From positions 219,039-283,038 of the forward strand of contig CALSPX010000006.1 in NCBI GenBank assembly GCA_943788345.1: DNA of 64,000 nucleotides, read 5' to 3'. Of the stretch, positions 1 to 9,721 are shown piece by piece. The DNA is from Ascidiaceihabitans sp023955215. GTDB taxonomy: Bacteria; Pseudomonadota; Alphaproteobacteria; Rhodobacterales; Rhodobacteraceae. A model generated the notes under the pieces. That model worked only from the letters and a program-made list of their open reading frames with translations. It searched no databases and was not told where the DNA came from. The stretch's first letter is position 1; every line of letters starts with the position of its first letter. The position numbers were made by a program, and so were the translations under genes.

Positions 1-288
1 GAGTGGCGCAATGTTTTGGTGTTCCGCAAACCCCGCATGGACAACGTAGCGGCCTTCTCACCTGAGGTGCTTGTCGCGCCTATCGTGGCTGATCAAAGCA
101 CCGAGTTGGACGCTGGTGATATGGTGGATTCCATGGATTCTGTAGATTCCGAGCACCCTGCCGGTGGTGAGGGTGCCACGCAAATGCTGGTCGACAATGG
201 CGTGGAAGAGACCAGTGAGGTGGCAGGAATGACGGACTCGTTGCAATCCCTTGCAAATCGCCGTTCATCCGCAAATTCAGATACTTAA
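1..288 (+). CDS. C-terminal part of an unidentified protein (5' end outside window)
   Basis: The frame is open from the first base, so the gene begins upstream of the window; only the last 95 codons are seen. The visible part has a short basic stretch (FRKPRMDN) followed by an acidic, Asp/Glu/Ser/Met-rich low-complexity tail with no recognisable motif. It ends 8 bases before the stop of the convergent bolA gene. I do not recognise the family; the tail looks like a disordered C-terminus and says nothing about function. Confidence 0.55.
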   Translation, partial: EWRNVLVFRKPRMDNVAAFSPEVLVAPIVADQSTELDAGDMVDSMDSVDSEHPAGGEGATQMLVDNGVEETSEVAGMTDSLQSLANRRSSANSDT

Positions 289-296
289 CGTATAGT

Positions 297-566
297 TTAA
301 ACGTCTAAATCCAGTGCTAAGGCATGGATACGCCCGATCAATTCGGGGCCTAAAGTGCTGTGCACCAAACGGTGGCGCGCGATGCGTGATTTGCCTTCAA
401 ATGCAGCCGCGCGGACCATCACATTAAAATGGCTCTCCCCGCCTTCTTGGAACCCAGAATGGCCGCGATGACTTTCGCTATCGTCAACAACCTCCACCGA
501 ATGTGGTGCTAATCCCTCACGCAGACGCATTTCAATCTCTTTTGCAACAGACATTTTTTCGCTCAT
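297..566 (-). CDS. bolA: BolA family protein
   Basis: 89-residue BolA/IbaG-type protein. The family works with monothiol glutaredoxins in iron-sulfur cluster and iron homeostasis in the cytoplasm, and some members act as transcription regulators. The order of elements fits BolA: an N-terminal amphipathic helix (KEIEMRLREGL), a beta strand with VEVVDDSESHRGH, a SHFNVMVRAAAF segment, and the invariant His in SRIARHRLVHSTL, with the closing helix at the C-terminus. Length is normal for the family. It is divergent from the J-domain gene, an arrangement typical of Rhodobacterales next to cobS/cobT. Family assignment is firm; the exact role is inferred. Confidence 0.93.
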   Translation of the reverse strand: MSEKMSVAKEIEMRLREGLAPHSVEVVDDSESHRGHSGFQEGGESHFNVMVRAAAFEGKSRIARHRLVHSTLGPELIGRIHALALDLDV

Positions 567-638
567 TTTGTTCCTAGCCCCTTCACACTGCCAACCATTC
601 TTCTAAGGTGTATCGCTAGAGTCGAAAAGGTCCAACTG

Positions 639-1268
639 ATGCCAAAGCCCGATCCATTCGGATTCGATATGTCCGTATCCACCTCGAAAAAGAAAAATCC
701 CCGCGGTCGCCGCGGCATGTCCGGTGCGTCCGAGACATCGACGCGCTTGTGCGATCACGACACCTGTCAGGAAGCTGGCAAGTACCGCGCACCCAAAGCA
801 CCAGACGTGCTCGATGATTTCTTTTGGTTCTGCCAAGCGCACGTGCGTGAATATAATTTAAAATGGAACTTTTTTGACGGCACCACTGAGGCGGAAATCA
901 ACGCCCAGCAGTCAGAGGATAAGGTATGGGAACGCCCAACCAAACCCATCGGAGACCCCGAAGCCCGCGCATGGGCACGTTTGGGTATTGAGGACCCTCA
1001 TCAAGTTTTGGGTGCCAATTCCACCCAGAACCCGGGCCGTAAGGGCGGAACTGTTGGTAAAAAACTACCACCAATGGAACGCCGCGCTGTTGAGATTTTG
1101 GAAGTCGCTGACAACGCGACCAAACCCGAAATTCGCAAAGTTTACAAAGGGCTGATTAAAATTCTTCACCCCGACATGAACGGTGGCGACCGCTCTCAAG
1201 AAGAACAATTGCAAGAAGTTGTATGGGCGTGGGATCAATTAAAGGGCAGCCGCAGCTTTAAAGACTGA
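639..1268 (+). CDS. J-domain (DnaJ-like) protein
   Basis: 209 residues with a C-terminal J domain at about residues 145-205; the HPD signature that stimulates Hsp70 ATPase is present in KILHPDMNGGDRS. The N-terminal 140 residues are not J domain and contain a Cys/His cluster (CDHDTCQEAGKY, then FWFCQAHV) that could bind a metal. It is not a canonical DnaJ because it lacks the G/F region and the four CxxCxGxG repeats. The gene sits between bolA and cobST, a conserved Rhodobacterales neighbourhood. It is probably a specialised Hsp70 co-chaperone; the client is unknown. Confidence 0.88.
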   Translation: MPKPDPFGFDMSVSTSKKKNPRGRRGMSGASETSTRLCDHDTCQEAGKYRAPKAPDVLDDFFWFCQAHVREYNLKWNFFDGTTEAEINAQQSEDKVWERPTKPIGDPEARAWARLGIEDPHQVLGANSTQNPGRKGGTVGKKLPPMERRAVEILEVADNATKPEIRKVYKGLIKILHPDMNGGDRSQEEQLQEVVWAWDQLKGSRSFKD

Positions 1269-1289
1269 CCCGCGCCTTGGCCACAAAAT

Positions 1290-1321
1290 CGATTGGGCAG
1301 CCTTTATCCTCTGCCCAATCG
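1290..1321. terminator. Perfect 10-bp inverted repeat after the J-domain gene
   Basis: CGATTGGGCA (1290-1299) and TGCCCAATCG (1312-1321) form a perfect 10-bp stem with a 12-nt loop, 22 nt past the stop codon. No T-tract follows on the plus strand, so it is either an RNA-stabilising 3' hairpin or a weak terminator. The rest of 1322-1488 contains the leader and presumably the promoter of cobS; no clear promoter hexamers were found. Confidence 0.5.
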
Positions 1322-1488
1322 CCCTAGCTGAGCTACTCGAATATATCTCCACTTAGACGATGTTGCTGCGAACTGGCCTCATTCAGGTCACGTTATTGGC
1401 CCTTCCCCTTGTCCTTGTGAAAGATATGTTGCACCACGAGGTACGGCCCTATTTGAGGCCACTACATATATATTGAAGGACGACGCGC

Positions 1489-2475
1489 ATGGCCGACAAC
1501 GCAATGGATATCAACGCAAAACCAGAGCAGGATATTTCTGTTCGTGACGTCTTTGGCATTGATACGGATATGGTTGTCAAAGGCTTTGCCGACCGCACAG
1601 AACGCGTTCCTGAAGAGGACAGCACCTACAAGTTTGATCCCGATACAACACTAGCGATCCTTGCAGGTTTTAACCACAACCGCCGCGTGATGATCCAAGG
1701 ATATCATGGCACAGGTAAATCAACGCACATCGAACAAGTTGCGTCCCGTTTGAACTGGCCCTCTGTTCGTGTGAACTTGGATAGCCATATCTCTCGTATT
1801 GATTTGATAGGTAAAGACGCCATCAAATTGAAAGACGGCAAACAGGTAACAGACTTCCAAGAAGGCATCCTGCCATGGGCGCTGCGCAACCCAACCGCGA
1901 TCGTGTTTGATGAATATGATGCGGGCCGCGCAGACGTTATGTTTGTGATCCAGCGCGTTTTGGAAAAAGACGGCAAACTCACATTGCTTGACCAAAACAA
2001 AGTGATCACCCCGCACCCGTTCTTCCGTATTTTCGCAACTGCGAACACTGTTGGCTTGGGCGACACAACTGGCCTGTACCACGGCACACAGCAGATCAAC
2101 CAAGGTCAGATGGACCGTTGGTCATTGGTCAGCACGTTGAACTATCTTTCCATCGATGCGGAAACTGCGATCGTTCTGGGCAAGAACCCGAACTACAACA
2201 CAGAATCTGGCCGCAAAATCATCAAGCAGATGGTCACCGTTGCCGACCTGACCCGCACCGCATTCATGAACGGCGACCTGTCGACAGTTATGTCACCACG
2301 TACCGTCATTGCATGGGCTGAAAATGCGCAGATCTTCAACGATGTTGGCTACGCCTTCCGCCTTTCCTTCCTTAACAAATGTGACGAGCTAGAGCGCCAA
2401 ACGGTTGCTGAGTTCTATCAACGTTTGTTCGATGAAGAATTGCCAGAAAGTGCCGCATCCGTAAGCTTGGGTTAA
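1489..2475 (+). CDS. cobS: Aerobic cobaltochelatase subunit CobS
   Basis: 328-residue AAA+ ATPase of the CobNST cobaltochelatase, which inserts Co2+ into hydrogenobyrinic acid a,c-diamide during aerobic cobalamin synthesis. Walker A is GYHGTGKST at residues 71-79, and Walker B is IVFDEYD at about 138-144. The sensor region FATANTVGLGDTTGLYHGTQQ is characteristic of CobS. Length matches the family. The ATG is preceded by GAAGGACGAC. cobT follows 37 nt downstream, so the two are probably co-transcribed. The large subunit CobN is not in the window. Highly confident. Confidence 0.97.
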   Translation: MADNAMDINAKPEQDISVRDVFGIDTDMVVKGFADRTERVPEEDSTYKFDPDTTLAILAGFNHNRRVMIQGYHGTGKSTHIEQVASRLNWPSVRVNLDSHISRIDLIGKDAIKLKDGKQVTDFQEGILPWALRNPTAIVFDEYDAGRADVMFVIQRVLEKDGKLTLLDQNKVITPHPFFRIFATANTVGLGDTTGLYHGTQQINQGQMDRWSLVSTLNYLSIDAETAIVLGKNPNYNTESGRKIIKQMVTVADLTRTAFMNGDLSTVMSPRTVIAWAENAQIFNDVGYAFRLSFLNKCDELERQTVAEFYQRLFDEELPESAASVSLG

Positions 2476-2512
2476 ACCCCACCGGGCGAAAAAACAAAGC
2501 AGGGCTGACATT

Positions 2513-4387
2513 ATGACCCAATCCGACAACCCAGCAGACGCGTTCAAAAAGGCACTTTCTGAGGCCACCAAGGTATTGGCCAACGATCCTGATTTGAACG
2601 TCAGCTATTCCGTCGACCCTGCGGGTTTATCAGGCGATGCGATGCGCCTGCCTCAGGTCTCACGCCGAATGACACGGGACGAAGTGATGCTCGCGCGCGG
2701 CACTGCGGATGCGATGGCCCTGAACCGTCGCTACCACAATGGTCAAACCCATGCCCGCTATACCCCCCAAGGTGAAATGGCGCGCGAATTGTACGAAGCC
2801 ATGGAAACCGCACGTTGCGAAGCCGTTGGCGCGCGCGACATGCCTGGGACTGCTGGAAACATCGACGCAAAGATCGCCCATGACGCTATGCGCAAAGGCT
2901 ATGATCAAGTTAAACAAGCCGCAGATGCGCCTTTGGCCGTGGCTGCGGGTTATTTGATCCGTCACCTTGCCACTGGTCGCGACCTTCCATCCGGTGCTGC
3001 GAATGTGATGGAGCTGTGGCGTCCGTTCATCGAAGAACAAGCTGGCGGAACCTTAGAAGACCTTGATGCAATCTTGGACAATCAGGCTGATTTTGCCAAA
3101 TTCGCGCGCAAAATGATCAAGGATTTGGGTTACGGCGATCAATTGGGCCAAGACCCCGATCAGATCGACGATGATCAAGATGACACAGCAGAAGACGGCG
3201 GCGAAGAAGAACAAGACCCAGACAGCACCGGTGACGACAACACTGACGAAGAAGAAACTGAAGGGTCTGCCGAACAGTCCCAAGAAGAACAACAAGACGC
3301 CTCTCAGGCCCAAGTCTCTATGGACGAGATGGCAGATCAAGAGATGGGCGAAGAGGCTGAAATGCCTGACGGCGAGGCCCCGATGGAGCCACCTGCCCCG
3401 CAGCCTGTTTCAGACGCTGATCCTGATTATCTGGTTTACCAGACAGAGCACGACGAAGAAATTCGCGCTGAAGATTTAGCAGAGCCTGTTGAGCTGGAAC
3501 GCTTGCGTGCCTATTTGGATCAACAGCTTGAACCCCTCAAAGGTGCCGTCAGCCGCTTGGCGAATAAGCTACAACGTCGCCTTCAAGCGCAACAAAACCG
3601 GTCTTGGGAATTTGATCTTGAAGAAGGTACTTTGGATGCTGGCCGTTTGGCCCGTGTCGTTGCTAACCCAACAACGCCGTTGTCCTTCAAAGTCGAAAAA
3701 GACACCGAGTTCCGTGATACTTGTGTGACTTTGCTGTTGGACAACTCAGGTTCGATGCGTGGTCGTCCGATTTCGATCGCAGCTATTTGCGCAGATGTTT
3801 TAGCCCGCACCCTTGAGCGTTGCAATGTTAAGGTCGAGATCCTTGGTTTTACCACACGCGCATGGAAAGGCGGCCAAGCCCGCGAAGCATGGCTGAACGA
3901 TGGTCGCCCACAACAGCCAGGTCGTTTGAATGATCTGCGCCACATGATCTACAAAAGCGGTGACACCCCGTGGCGTCGCGCCCGTCCGAACTTGGGCTTG
4001 ATGATGAAAGAGGGATTGCTGAAAGAAAACATCGATGGCGAAGCCCTTGAATGGGCGCACCGCCGTATGGTGGCCCGTCCTGAAGCGCGCAAAATCTTGA
4101 TGGTGATTTCAGATGGTGCGCCTGTGGATGACAGCACACTGTCAGTAAACCCAGCCAACTTCTTGGAAAAACACCTGCGTGATGTGATCGAGATGGTCGA
4201 GAAACGCCGCGCTGTTGAGCTGTTAGCAATTGGGATCGGCCATGACGTGACGCGGTATTATGATCGCGCTGTGACCATTACGGATGTGGAACAATTGGCT
4301 GGTGCAATGACCGAACAATTGGCGGCTTTGTTTGACTCAGACCCACGTGCGCGCGCACGTGTTATGGGAATGAAGCGGGCCAGCTAA
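2513..4387 (+). CDS. cobT: Aerobic cobaltochelatase subunit CobT
   Basis: 624 residues. The N-terminal half is CobT-specific. A highly acidic Asp/Glu/Gln low-complexity linker spans roughly residues 215-300, and a von Willebrand A domain forms the C-terminus. Its MIDAS motif DNSGSM (about residues 408-413) supports Mg-dependent contact with the AAA+ partner CobS. CobS and CobT form the chaperone-like ATPase that drives cobalt insertion by CobN. Immediately downstream of cobS and in the same orientation. A short CGCCT/AGGCG hairpin at 4401-4413 lies just after the stop. The acidic linker is a known feature of the family. Confidence 0.97.
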   Translation: MTQSDNPADAFKKALSEATKVLANDPDLNVSYSVDPAGLSGDAMRLPQVSRRMTRDEVMLARGTADAMALNRRYHNGQTHARYTPQGEMARELYEAMETARCEAVGARDMPGTAGNIDAKIAHDAMRKGYDQVKQAADAPLAVAAGYLIRHLATGRDLPSGAANVMELWRPFIEEQAGGTLEDLDAILDNQADFAKFARKMIKDLGYGDQLGQDPDQIDDDQDDTAEDGGEEEQDPDSTGDDNTDEEETEGSAEQSQEEQQDASQAQVSMDEMADQEMGEEAEMPDGEAPMEPPAPQPVSDADPDYLVYQTEHDEEIRAEDLAEPVELERLRAYLDQQLEPLKGAVSRLANKLQRRLQAQQNRSWEFDLEEGTLDAGRLARVVANPTTPLSFKVEKDTEFRDTCVTLLLDNSGSMRGRPISIAAICADVLARTLERCNVKVEILGFTTRAWKGGQAREAWLNDGRPQQPGRLNDLRHMIYKSGDTPWRRARPNLGLMMKEGLLKENIDGEALEWAHRRMVARPEARKILMVISDGAPVDDSTLSVNPANFLEKHLRDVIEMVEKRRAVELLAIGIGHDVTRYYDRAVTITDVEQLAGAMTEQLAALFDSDPRARARVMGMKRAS

Positions 4388-4450
4388 CGCTGGCTTGTTT
4401 CGCCTTTCAGGCGAGAGTTTACTGGGTAAAATGAATGAAGGAGTGGTGTA

Positions 4451-6241
4451 GTGTTTCAATCGTTTGAGGTGACATCGCGTCCTGAACAAGGCCCACCCCG
4501 TTTGGCGGAATTGCGCGTTGAGTTGATGCGCGAAGGCTTGGATGGTTTTTTAATTCCACGCGCAGATGCGCATCAAGGCGAATATGTCTCCGCGCGTGAT
4601 GAGCGCCTCGCATGGCTGACAGGCTTTACCGGGTCAGCCGGTTTTTGCGCCGCATTGATCAACAGCGCGGGCGTTTTCATTGATGGGCGTTACCGCACCC
4701 AGGTGAAATCACAAGTTGCATCAGACTATACACCCGTACCGTGGCCTGAAATTTCGTTGGCCGATTGGTTGGTCGAGCAATTGCCAAGTGGTGGAGAAGT
4801 TGGTTTTGACCCTTGGTTGCATACAGTTGCGCAGATTGAACAGACACGCACGGCTTTGACCGGGACAGGCGTAACGCTGATCCCTTGTGACAATCTGGTT
4901 GATCGCATTTGGGCGGACCAACCAGCACCAGCAAGTGAAGCTGCGAAGGCTCATCCAATGGAATTTGCCGGCGAGAGCCATATGGACAAGCGCACTCGGC
5001 TGGCCGCAGACCTGATAAAAGCGGACCAAACAGCAGCTGTTATAACCCTACCCGACTCAGTGTGCTGGCTTTTGAATATTCGTGGTGCCGACATTCCACG
5101 CAATCCAATAGCCCAAGGTTTTGCAGTTTTGAATGCGGATACCACCGTTGACCTGTTCATGACGCCATCCAAACTGGATGGGCTTGAGGACCATTTAGGC
5201 GATATGGTGCGTGTTCATCCCCCATCTGATTTTCTAAAGCACCTGGAAGGTCTGAAGGCAAAGATCCGTTTGGACAAATCTTCAGTACCGATGATCGTCG
5301 CTGATGCGATTGGCAAAGGCGCGATCTGGGGCGACGAGCCTTGCGCCCTTCCCAAAGCCTGTAAAAACGCCGCCGAAATTGCCGGCAGCTTTGAAGCGCA
5401 TTTACGTGATGGTGCTGCCGTTGTGGAGCTGCTTGCATGGCTTGACGCCCAAGACGCTGGCACTCTGACAGAAACCCAAGTCGTTGCGCAGCTTGAAGGC
5501 TACCGCCGCCGCGACAACGCATTGCAAGACATCAGCTTTGAGACGATAGCGGGCACTGGCCCAAATGGTGCAATCATGCATTACCGAGTGACTGAAGAAA
5601 CAGACAGTACCTTGGATGATGGCCATTTGATCGTCTTAGACAGTGGCGGGCAATATCTTGATGGCACCACGGACATCACGCGAACCATTGCGATTGGAAC
5701 GCCGCCAACGGAGGCCTGCGTCGCCTTCACACGTGTGTTGATGGGGATGATCGCTATCAGCCGCCTGCGTTGGCCAAAGGGTCTTGCAGGGCGCGATATT
5801 GAGATGATTGGTCGCCTTCCCTTATGGATGGCAGGTCAAGACTTTGATCACGGGCTGGGTCATGGCGTGGGTGCATACCTAAGTGTTCACGAGGGGCCGC
5901 AACGTCTAAGCCGTGCAAGCAACGTCCCACTTCAGGCGGGTATGATCCTTTCCAACGAGCCTGGGTATTATCGCGAAGGTGAGTTTGGAATTCGCATCGA
6001 AAACCTGATTGTAGTTGAAGAGGCACCCGCGCTGACAGGCGGGGATGATCATCGCGCTATGCTAAATTGGCGCACGTTGACATTTGCACCGATTGATCGA
6101 CGCCTAATCGTCACCGAAATGTTGGATTATGAGAGCCGTACTTGGCTAAATGCGTATCATGCGCAGACGCTTGAGTACCTCGCAGATCGTGTATCTGAGA
6201 ATGCCGCCAATTGGCTGAATGCAGCAACGCGACCAATCTAA
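4451..6241 (+). CDS. pepP: M24B family aminopeptidase P (Xaa-Pro aminopeptidase)
   Basis: 596-residue metallopeptidase that removes an N-terminal residue ahead of proline. It is the long form: two creatinase-like N-terminal domains, a catalytic 'pita-bread' domain from about residue 310, and a C-terminal extension. The di-metal ligands are visible: Asp in DSGGQYLDGTTD (two Asp), His in HGLGHGVGAYLSVHEGP, and Glu in LSNEPGYY and GIRIEN. The GTG start is chosen because GAAGGAG lies just upstream and the reading starts with the conserved FQSFEV segment. Likely cytoplasmic; no signal peptide. The symbol follows the family and the substrate is not proven. Confidence 0.9.
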   Translation: MFQSFEVTSRPEQGPPRLAELRVELMREGLDGFLIPRADAHQGEYVSARDERLAWLTGFTGSAGFCAALINSAGVFIDGRYRTQVKSQVASDYTPVPWPEISLADWLVEQLPSGGEVGFDPWLHTVAQIEQTRTALTGTGVTLIPCDNLVDRIWADQPAPASEAAKAHPMEFAGESHMDKRTRLAADLIKADQTAAVITLPDSVCWLLNIRGADIPRNPIAQGFAVLNADTTVDLFMTPSKLDGLEDHLGDMVRVHPPSDFLKHLEGLKAKIRLDKSSVPMIVADAIGKGAIWGDEPCALPKACKNAAEIAGSFEAHLRDGAAVVELLAWLDAQDAGTLTETQVVAQLEGYRRRDNALQDISFETIAGTGPNGAIMHYRVTEETDSTLDDGHLIVLDSGGQYLDGTTDITRTIAIGTPPTEACVAFTRVLMGMIAISRLRWPKGLAGRDIEMIGRLPLWMAGQDFDHGLGHGVGAYLSVHEGPQRLSRASNVPLQAGMILSNEPGYYREGEFGIRIENLIVVEEAPALTGGDDHRAMLNWRTLTFAPIDRRLIVTEMLDYESRTWLNAYHAQTLEYLADRVSENAANWLNAATRPI

Positions 6242-6249
6242 ATCCAGCT

Positions 6250-7926
6250 TTAGGAGTGCTCTTCAGCCGCGGTTGCGGCGAGTGCACGATTGTAGGCCTT
6301 AAGCGCGTCTACATGGAAGACGGCCCCCCACAACTCTGGTGGGCTGTCTTCGCCGCTTAATGTCACCACGGGAATGAATGGTACAGACGCGCGATCAAAG
6401 ATTGGCATCGCAGCCTCCAGCGTCGCATTGCCGTCAACATAGATGCCGTCACCTATCATTTCCCAACATGCATCCTCGTTAGCGGCCCGAGGGTCATCTG
6501 CCTTGCGCATTACACTTGCGACGCGGAACATCGCCAACAAATAAGCCTGTGGCCCTGCAGCCAAATGGATACCACGTCGTTCGATCTGCGTGAGAAAGAA
6601 TGATCGATCCACGATGCGAGAGGACAACGCCGTCGAGATAGAAACTGCGACCATTACCGCAAGTCCGGTTTGCCAGTCCCCAGTCAGTTCAAATACAATC
6701 AAGGTGGTTGATATCGGTGCCCCGAGAACGGCGGCGGCCACAGCGCCCATTCCGGCCAAGGCATACAACGTGACAGTGCCAGAAACTTCTGGAAAAACGC
6801 TGGTCGCGATTAATCCAAATGCTAATCCAGTGAGCGCACCGATCATCAAAGAGGGCGAAAAAACCCCACCTCCCATACGGCCTGCCATCGTGATTGCGAC
6901 AGCAAATATTTTCAAAGCGGCGAATACGATAACCTCGTGCAGTCCCAGTTGCCCTGTGAGTGCCATTGACGTAGTTTCGTAGCCAATGCCAATGATATGC
7001 GGAAAGAAAATTGCAATTGCGCCCAGCATGAGCCCAGCAATTGCAGGACGCAGCCAGCGCGGAAAACCAATGTGGTTTTGTACTTGTGTCCCCAAATCAT
7101 CCGCCCAAAAAATTGAGCGCATTAAGATAACTGCGACCATGCCGCAAACCAAACCAAGCATCATAAAAGCAGGCAGCTCAACGTAAAACTGAAGGCCTTC
7201 AGGAGCATTCAACGTATATTCTGTCATTCCGCCAAATTCAGATCGGTTGATCACTGTGCCTGCAACCGCAGCAATAGCGATCGGTGCAAATGCATGCACC
7301 GCAAAATGACGTAAGACAACTTCCAGAGCGAATAAGGCCCCAGCTATCGGTGCGTTAAAGCTTGCGGATACCGCAGCAGCAACCGCACACCCCAACAGAT
7401 CGCGCCCCGTAATACCATCCGCATGGATATAACGACTAACCTTTGTAGAAATGACTGCAGCGAGGTGAACAACAGGCCCCTCACGACCGGTCGACCCACC
7501 GGAAGAAAGCGTAATGAATGAAGCAAAGGCTGAAGCTAGGCCAGCACCCGTTTCAACGCGCCCCTCACTCATTGCAGCCCCTTCAATTACATCTGCAACG
7601 CTGCGTGCCCGTGCATCAGGCGTGAACTTGTGAAGTATCAAACCGACTAAAAGGCCGCCAATTGCTGGGATTACAAGGATCCAATACCAAGGAAGGGATT
7701 GCGCAAAGCTGTGGAGGGTTTGCACATCATCTGTACCGTAAAGAAACGCCTGTAAGGCATCGATACCTTTGCGGAAAAACAACGCTGCGAAACCTGCTGC
7801 AATTCCGATTGCGAGCGCAATAAACCAAAACTGAATTTGCCCCGGTCCTTCGCGGCGCAACACTTTCCAGCCCTCTTGAAACGCTATTAGTGCGTTGGTC
7901 ATCTGAGTGCTTAGGTAGGATTTCAT
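6250..7926 (-). CDS. ClC family chloride channel / H+-Cl- antiporter
   Basis: 558-residue integral membrane protein with the ClC fold. The motif GREGPVVH (about residues 143-150) contains the gating glutamate, and GGVFSPSLMIGAL (about 353-365) is the second anion-binding loop. The usual first loop GSGIP is replaced by ARSVADVIEGAAMSEG, so anion selectivity could differ. The C-terminal ~90 residues look like a single degenerate CBS-like segment. Convergent with the aminopeptidase gene (8-nt gap). Whether it is a channel or an exchanger cannot be decided from sequence alone. Confidence 0.93.
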   Translation of the reverse strand: MKSYLSTQMTNALIAFQEGWKVLRREGPGQIQFWFIALAIGIAAGFAALFFRKGIDALQAFLYGTDDVQTLHSFAQSLPWYWILVIPAIGGLLVGLILHKFTPDARARSVADVIEGAAMSEGRVETGAGLASAFASFITLSSGGSTGREGPVVHLAAVISTKVSRYIHADGITGRDLLGCAVAAAVSASFNAPIAGALFALEVVLRHFAVHAFAPIAIAAVAGTVINRSEFGGMTEYTLNAPEGLQFYVELPAFMMLGLVCGMVAVILMRSIFWADDLGTQVQNHIGFPRWLRPAIAGLMLGAIAIFFPHIIGIGYETTSMALTGQLGLHEVIVFAALKIFAVAITMAGRMGGGVFSPSLMIGALTGLAFGLIATSVFPEVSGTVTLYALAGMGAVAAAVLGAPISTTLIVFELTGDWQTGLAVMVAVSISTALSSRIVDRSFFLTQIERRGIHLAAGPQAYLLAMFRVASVMRKADDPRAANEDACWEMIGDGIYVDGNATLEAAMPIFDRASVPFIPVVTLSGEDSPPELWGAVFHVDALKAYNRALAATAAEEHS

Positions 7927-8025
7927 AGATGGGATACAGTCTGATCTGGCTTTGTGTATATCCTGTCTAAGCGAAAGGAACGCATCGGGGAAGCCTAAGG
8001 CATCCCACGGATCAACTTTGGCTGC

Positions 8026-9681
8026 TTAAACAGCCTTCGAGATCAAAGCGCGGGCAGCATTGCGCGCTTCTTCGGTGATCGTATCACCCGCAACCATCCG
8101 TGCAATTTCATCAACGCGATCATCCGGTGACAGCGGAACAACTCGAGAGGTCGTAACCCCTTTGGAAACAGATTTTTCGACACGCCAGTGATGCGCTCCA
8201 AGGGCGGCAACCTGCGGAGAGTGCGTAACAACCAAAACCTGACCACCTTCAGCCAAAGCCGCCAAACGGCGACCAACGGCATCCGCAGTTGCGCCGCCAA
8301 CACCACGGTCAATTTCGTCAAAGATCATAGTAAGCCCCGCCCGACCGTCGGTCAGGCACACTTTCAAAGCCAGTAGGAAGCGACTTAGCTCGCCCCCAGA
8401 TGCAATCTTGTTCAACTGACCCGATGGTGCGCCCGGATTGGTAGCAACGCAGAACGCAACAATATCACGCCCCTCCGGTCCAGCCGTTTCCGGTTCAATT
8501 ACTGTCTCAAAGACTGCACGATCCATTTTCAACGGAGCTAATTCCGCCGTAACAGCCTTGTCCAGCTTGCTTGCGGACTTGCGACGCGCATTGGTGAGCG
8601 CAGTAGCAGCATCATCGTATCCCGCTTCGGCCTCAGTCAAAGCAGCGCGTAAATCAGCAAGATCGGCGTCACCAGCATCCAAAGCAGCCAGCTTTGCACC
8701 CAGCGTCTTAGCTAGATCCGCCAAGTCATCAGGTGCGACGTCGTATTTTCGCGCGATCGCACGGATCGCAAACAAGCGCTCTTCGGTGTCTTCTAAATCC
8801 GATGGATTGAACGATAGGGTATCGATACACGACACGATCCCATCCATTGCCTCATCCAACTCGACCATTGCACGGCCTAGTGAAGAAATAGGTGCCTCAA
8901 GATGACCTTCAGCTTTATCCGCGACGCCGTCTAACCAACGCAGCGCGTTGCCCATACGACTTTCGGCCCCGTCCTGACCAAGTGCTTCAAGCGCCTTGAT
9001 TACATCGTCACGGATCTTTTCAGCACCTTGCATCATCCGGCGTCGGGTATCTAATTCTTCATCTTCACCTGGTTGCGGTGACAGCTTGCCCAGCTCAGCA
9101 ACCGCATGACGTAAAAACTCTTCTTCTGCGCGGATAGCTTCCATCGCTTCAGTCGCAGCTTTCAATGCTTTACGCGCGTTGCCCATAGCAGTCCACGCTT
9201 TACGCGTCTTGGCCTTGGCACCCTCTAAGGATGCGAATTCGTCCAAAATCGCACGATGCCCGCGTGGGTCAAGCAGACCGCGGTCATCATGCTGTCCATG
9301 TAATTCAAGCAGTGTCTCGGAAAGAGTTCGCAGCACTTCACCAGAACAGCGGCGATCATTGACCCATGCGGTCTTGCGGCCATCAGAGGTGTTGATGCGG
9401 CGTAAAATCAGTTCTTCACTTGCGGGCAAACCTGCCTGCTCAAGAACTGTATGTGCGGGATGCCCTATTGGCAAATCAAACCATGCTGTCACTTCACCTT
9501 GATCCACACCTTGGCGAACAAGATCAGCGCGACCGCGCCAACCCAGAACAAACCCAAGTGAATCCAGCAAGATAGATTTCCCCGCGCCCGTTTCGCCCGT
9601 CAGCACATTTAAGCCCGGTTGAAACGCAAGTTCCAACCGATCGATGATCAGCATGTTCGAAATATCAAGTCCGCGTAGCAT
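8026..9681 (-). CDS. recN: DNA repair protein RecN
   Basis: 551-residue SMC-like ATPase for double-strand break repair. Walker A GETGAGKSILL is at residues 29-39. A long Ala/Glu/Asp-rich coiled-coil region fills the middle. The ABC signature ASGGELSRFLLAL and Walker B MIFDEIDRGVGG come near the C-terminus, followed by VLVVTHSPQVAA. Length equals E. coli RecN. It is the last gene of the minus-strand block, 40 nt after bamD, so it is probably transcribed with it. No LexA-type box was recognised in the short gap. Confidence 0.97.
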   Translation of the reverse strand: MLRGLDISNMLIIDRLELAFQPGLNVLTGETGAGKSILLDSLGFVLGWRGRADLVRQGVDQGEVTAWFDLPIGHPAHTVLEQAGLPASEELILRRINTSDGRKTAWVNDRRCSGEVLRTLSETLLELHGQHDDRGLLDPRGHRAILDEFASLEGAKAKTRKAWTAMGNARKALKAATEAMEAIRAEEEFLRHAVAELGKLSPQPGEDEELDTRRRMMQGAEKIRDDVIKALEALGQDGAESRMGNALRWLDGVADKAEGHLEAPISSLGRAMVELDEAMDGIVSCIDTLSFNPSDLEDTEERLFAIRAIARKYDVAPDDLADLAKTLGAKLAALDAGDADLADLRAALTEAEAGYDDAATALTNARRKSASKLDKAVTAELAPLKMDRAVFETVIEPETAGPEGRDIVAFCVATNPGAPSGQLNKIASGGELSRFLLALKVCLTDGRAGLTMIFDEIDRGVGGATADAVGRRLAALAEGGQVLVVTHSPQVAALGAHHWRVEKSVSKGVTTSRVVPLSPDDRVDEIARMVAGDTITEEARNAARALISKAV

Positions 9682-9721
9682 CAGCTATGTTCCACAAGGT
9701 GCAGGCGCAGTGCACCCGTTG

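Noticed and set aside
1322..1488. Cobalamin riboswitch ahead of cobS
   Set aside because: No recognisable B12-box or the adenosylcobalamin fold; sequence too short and unlike the element.
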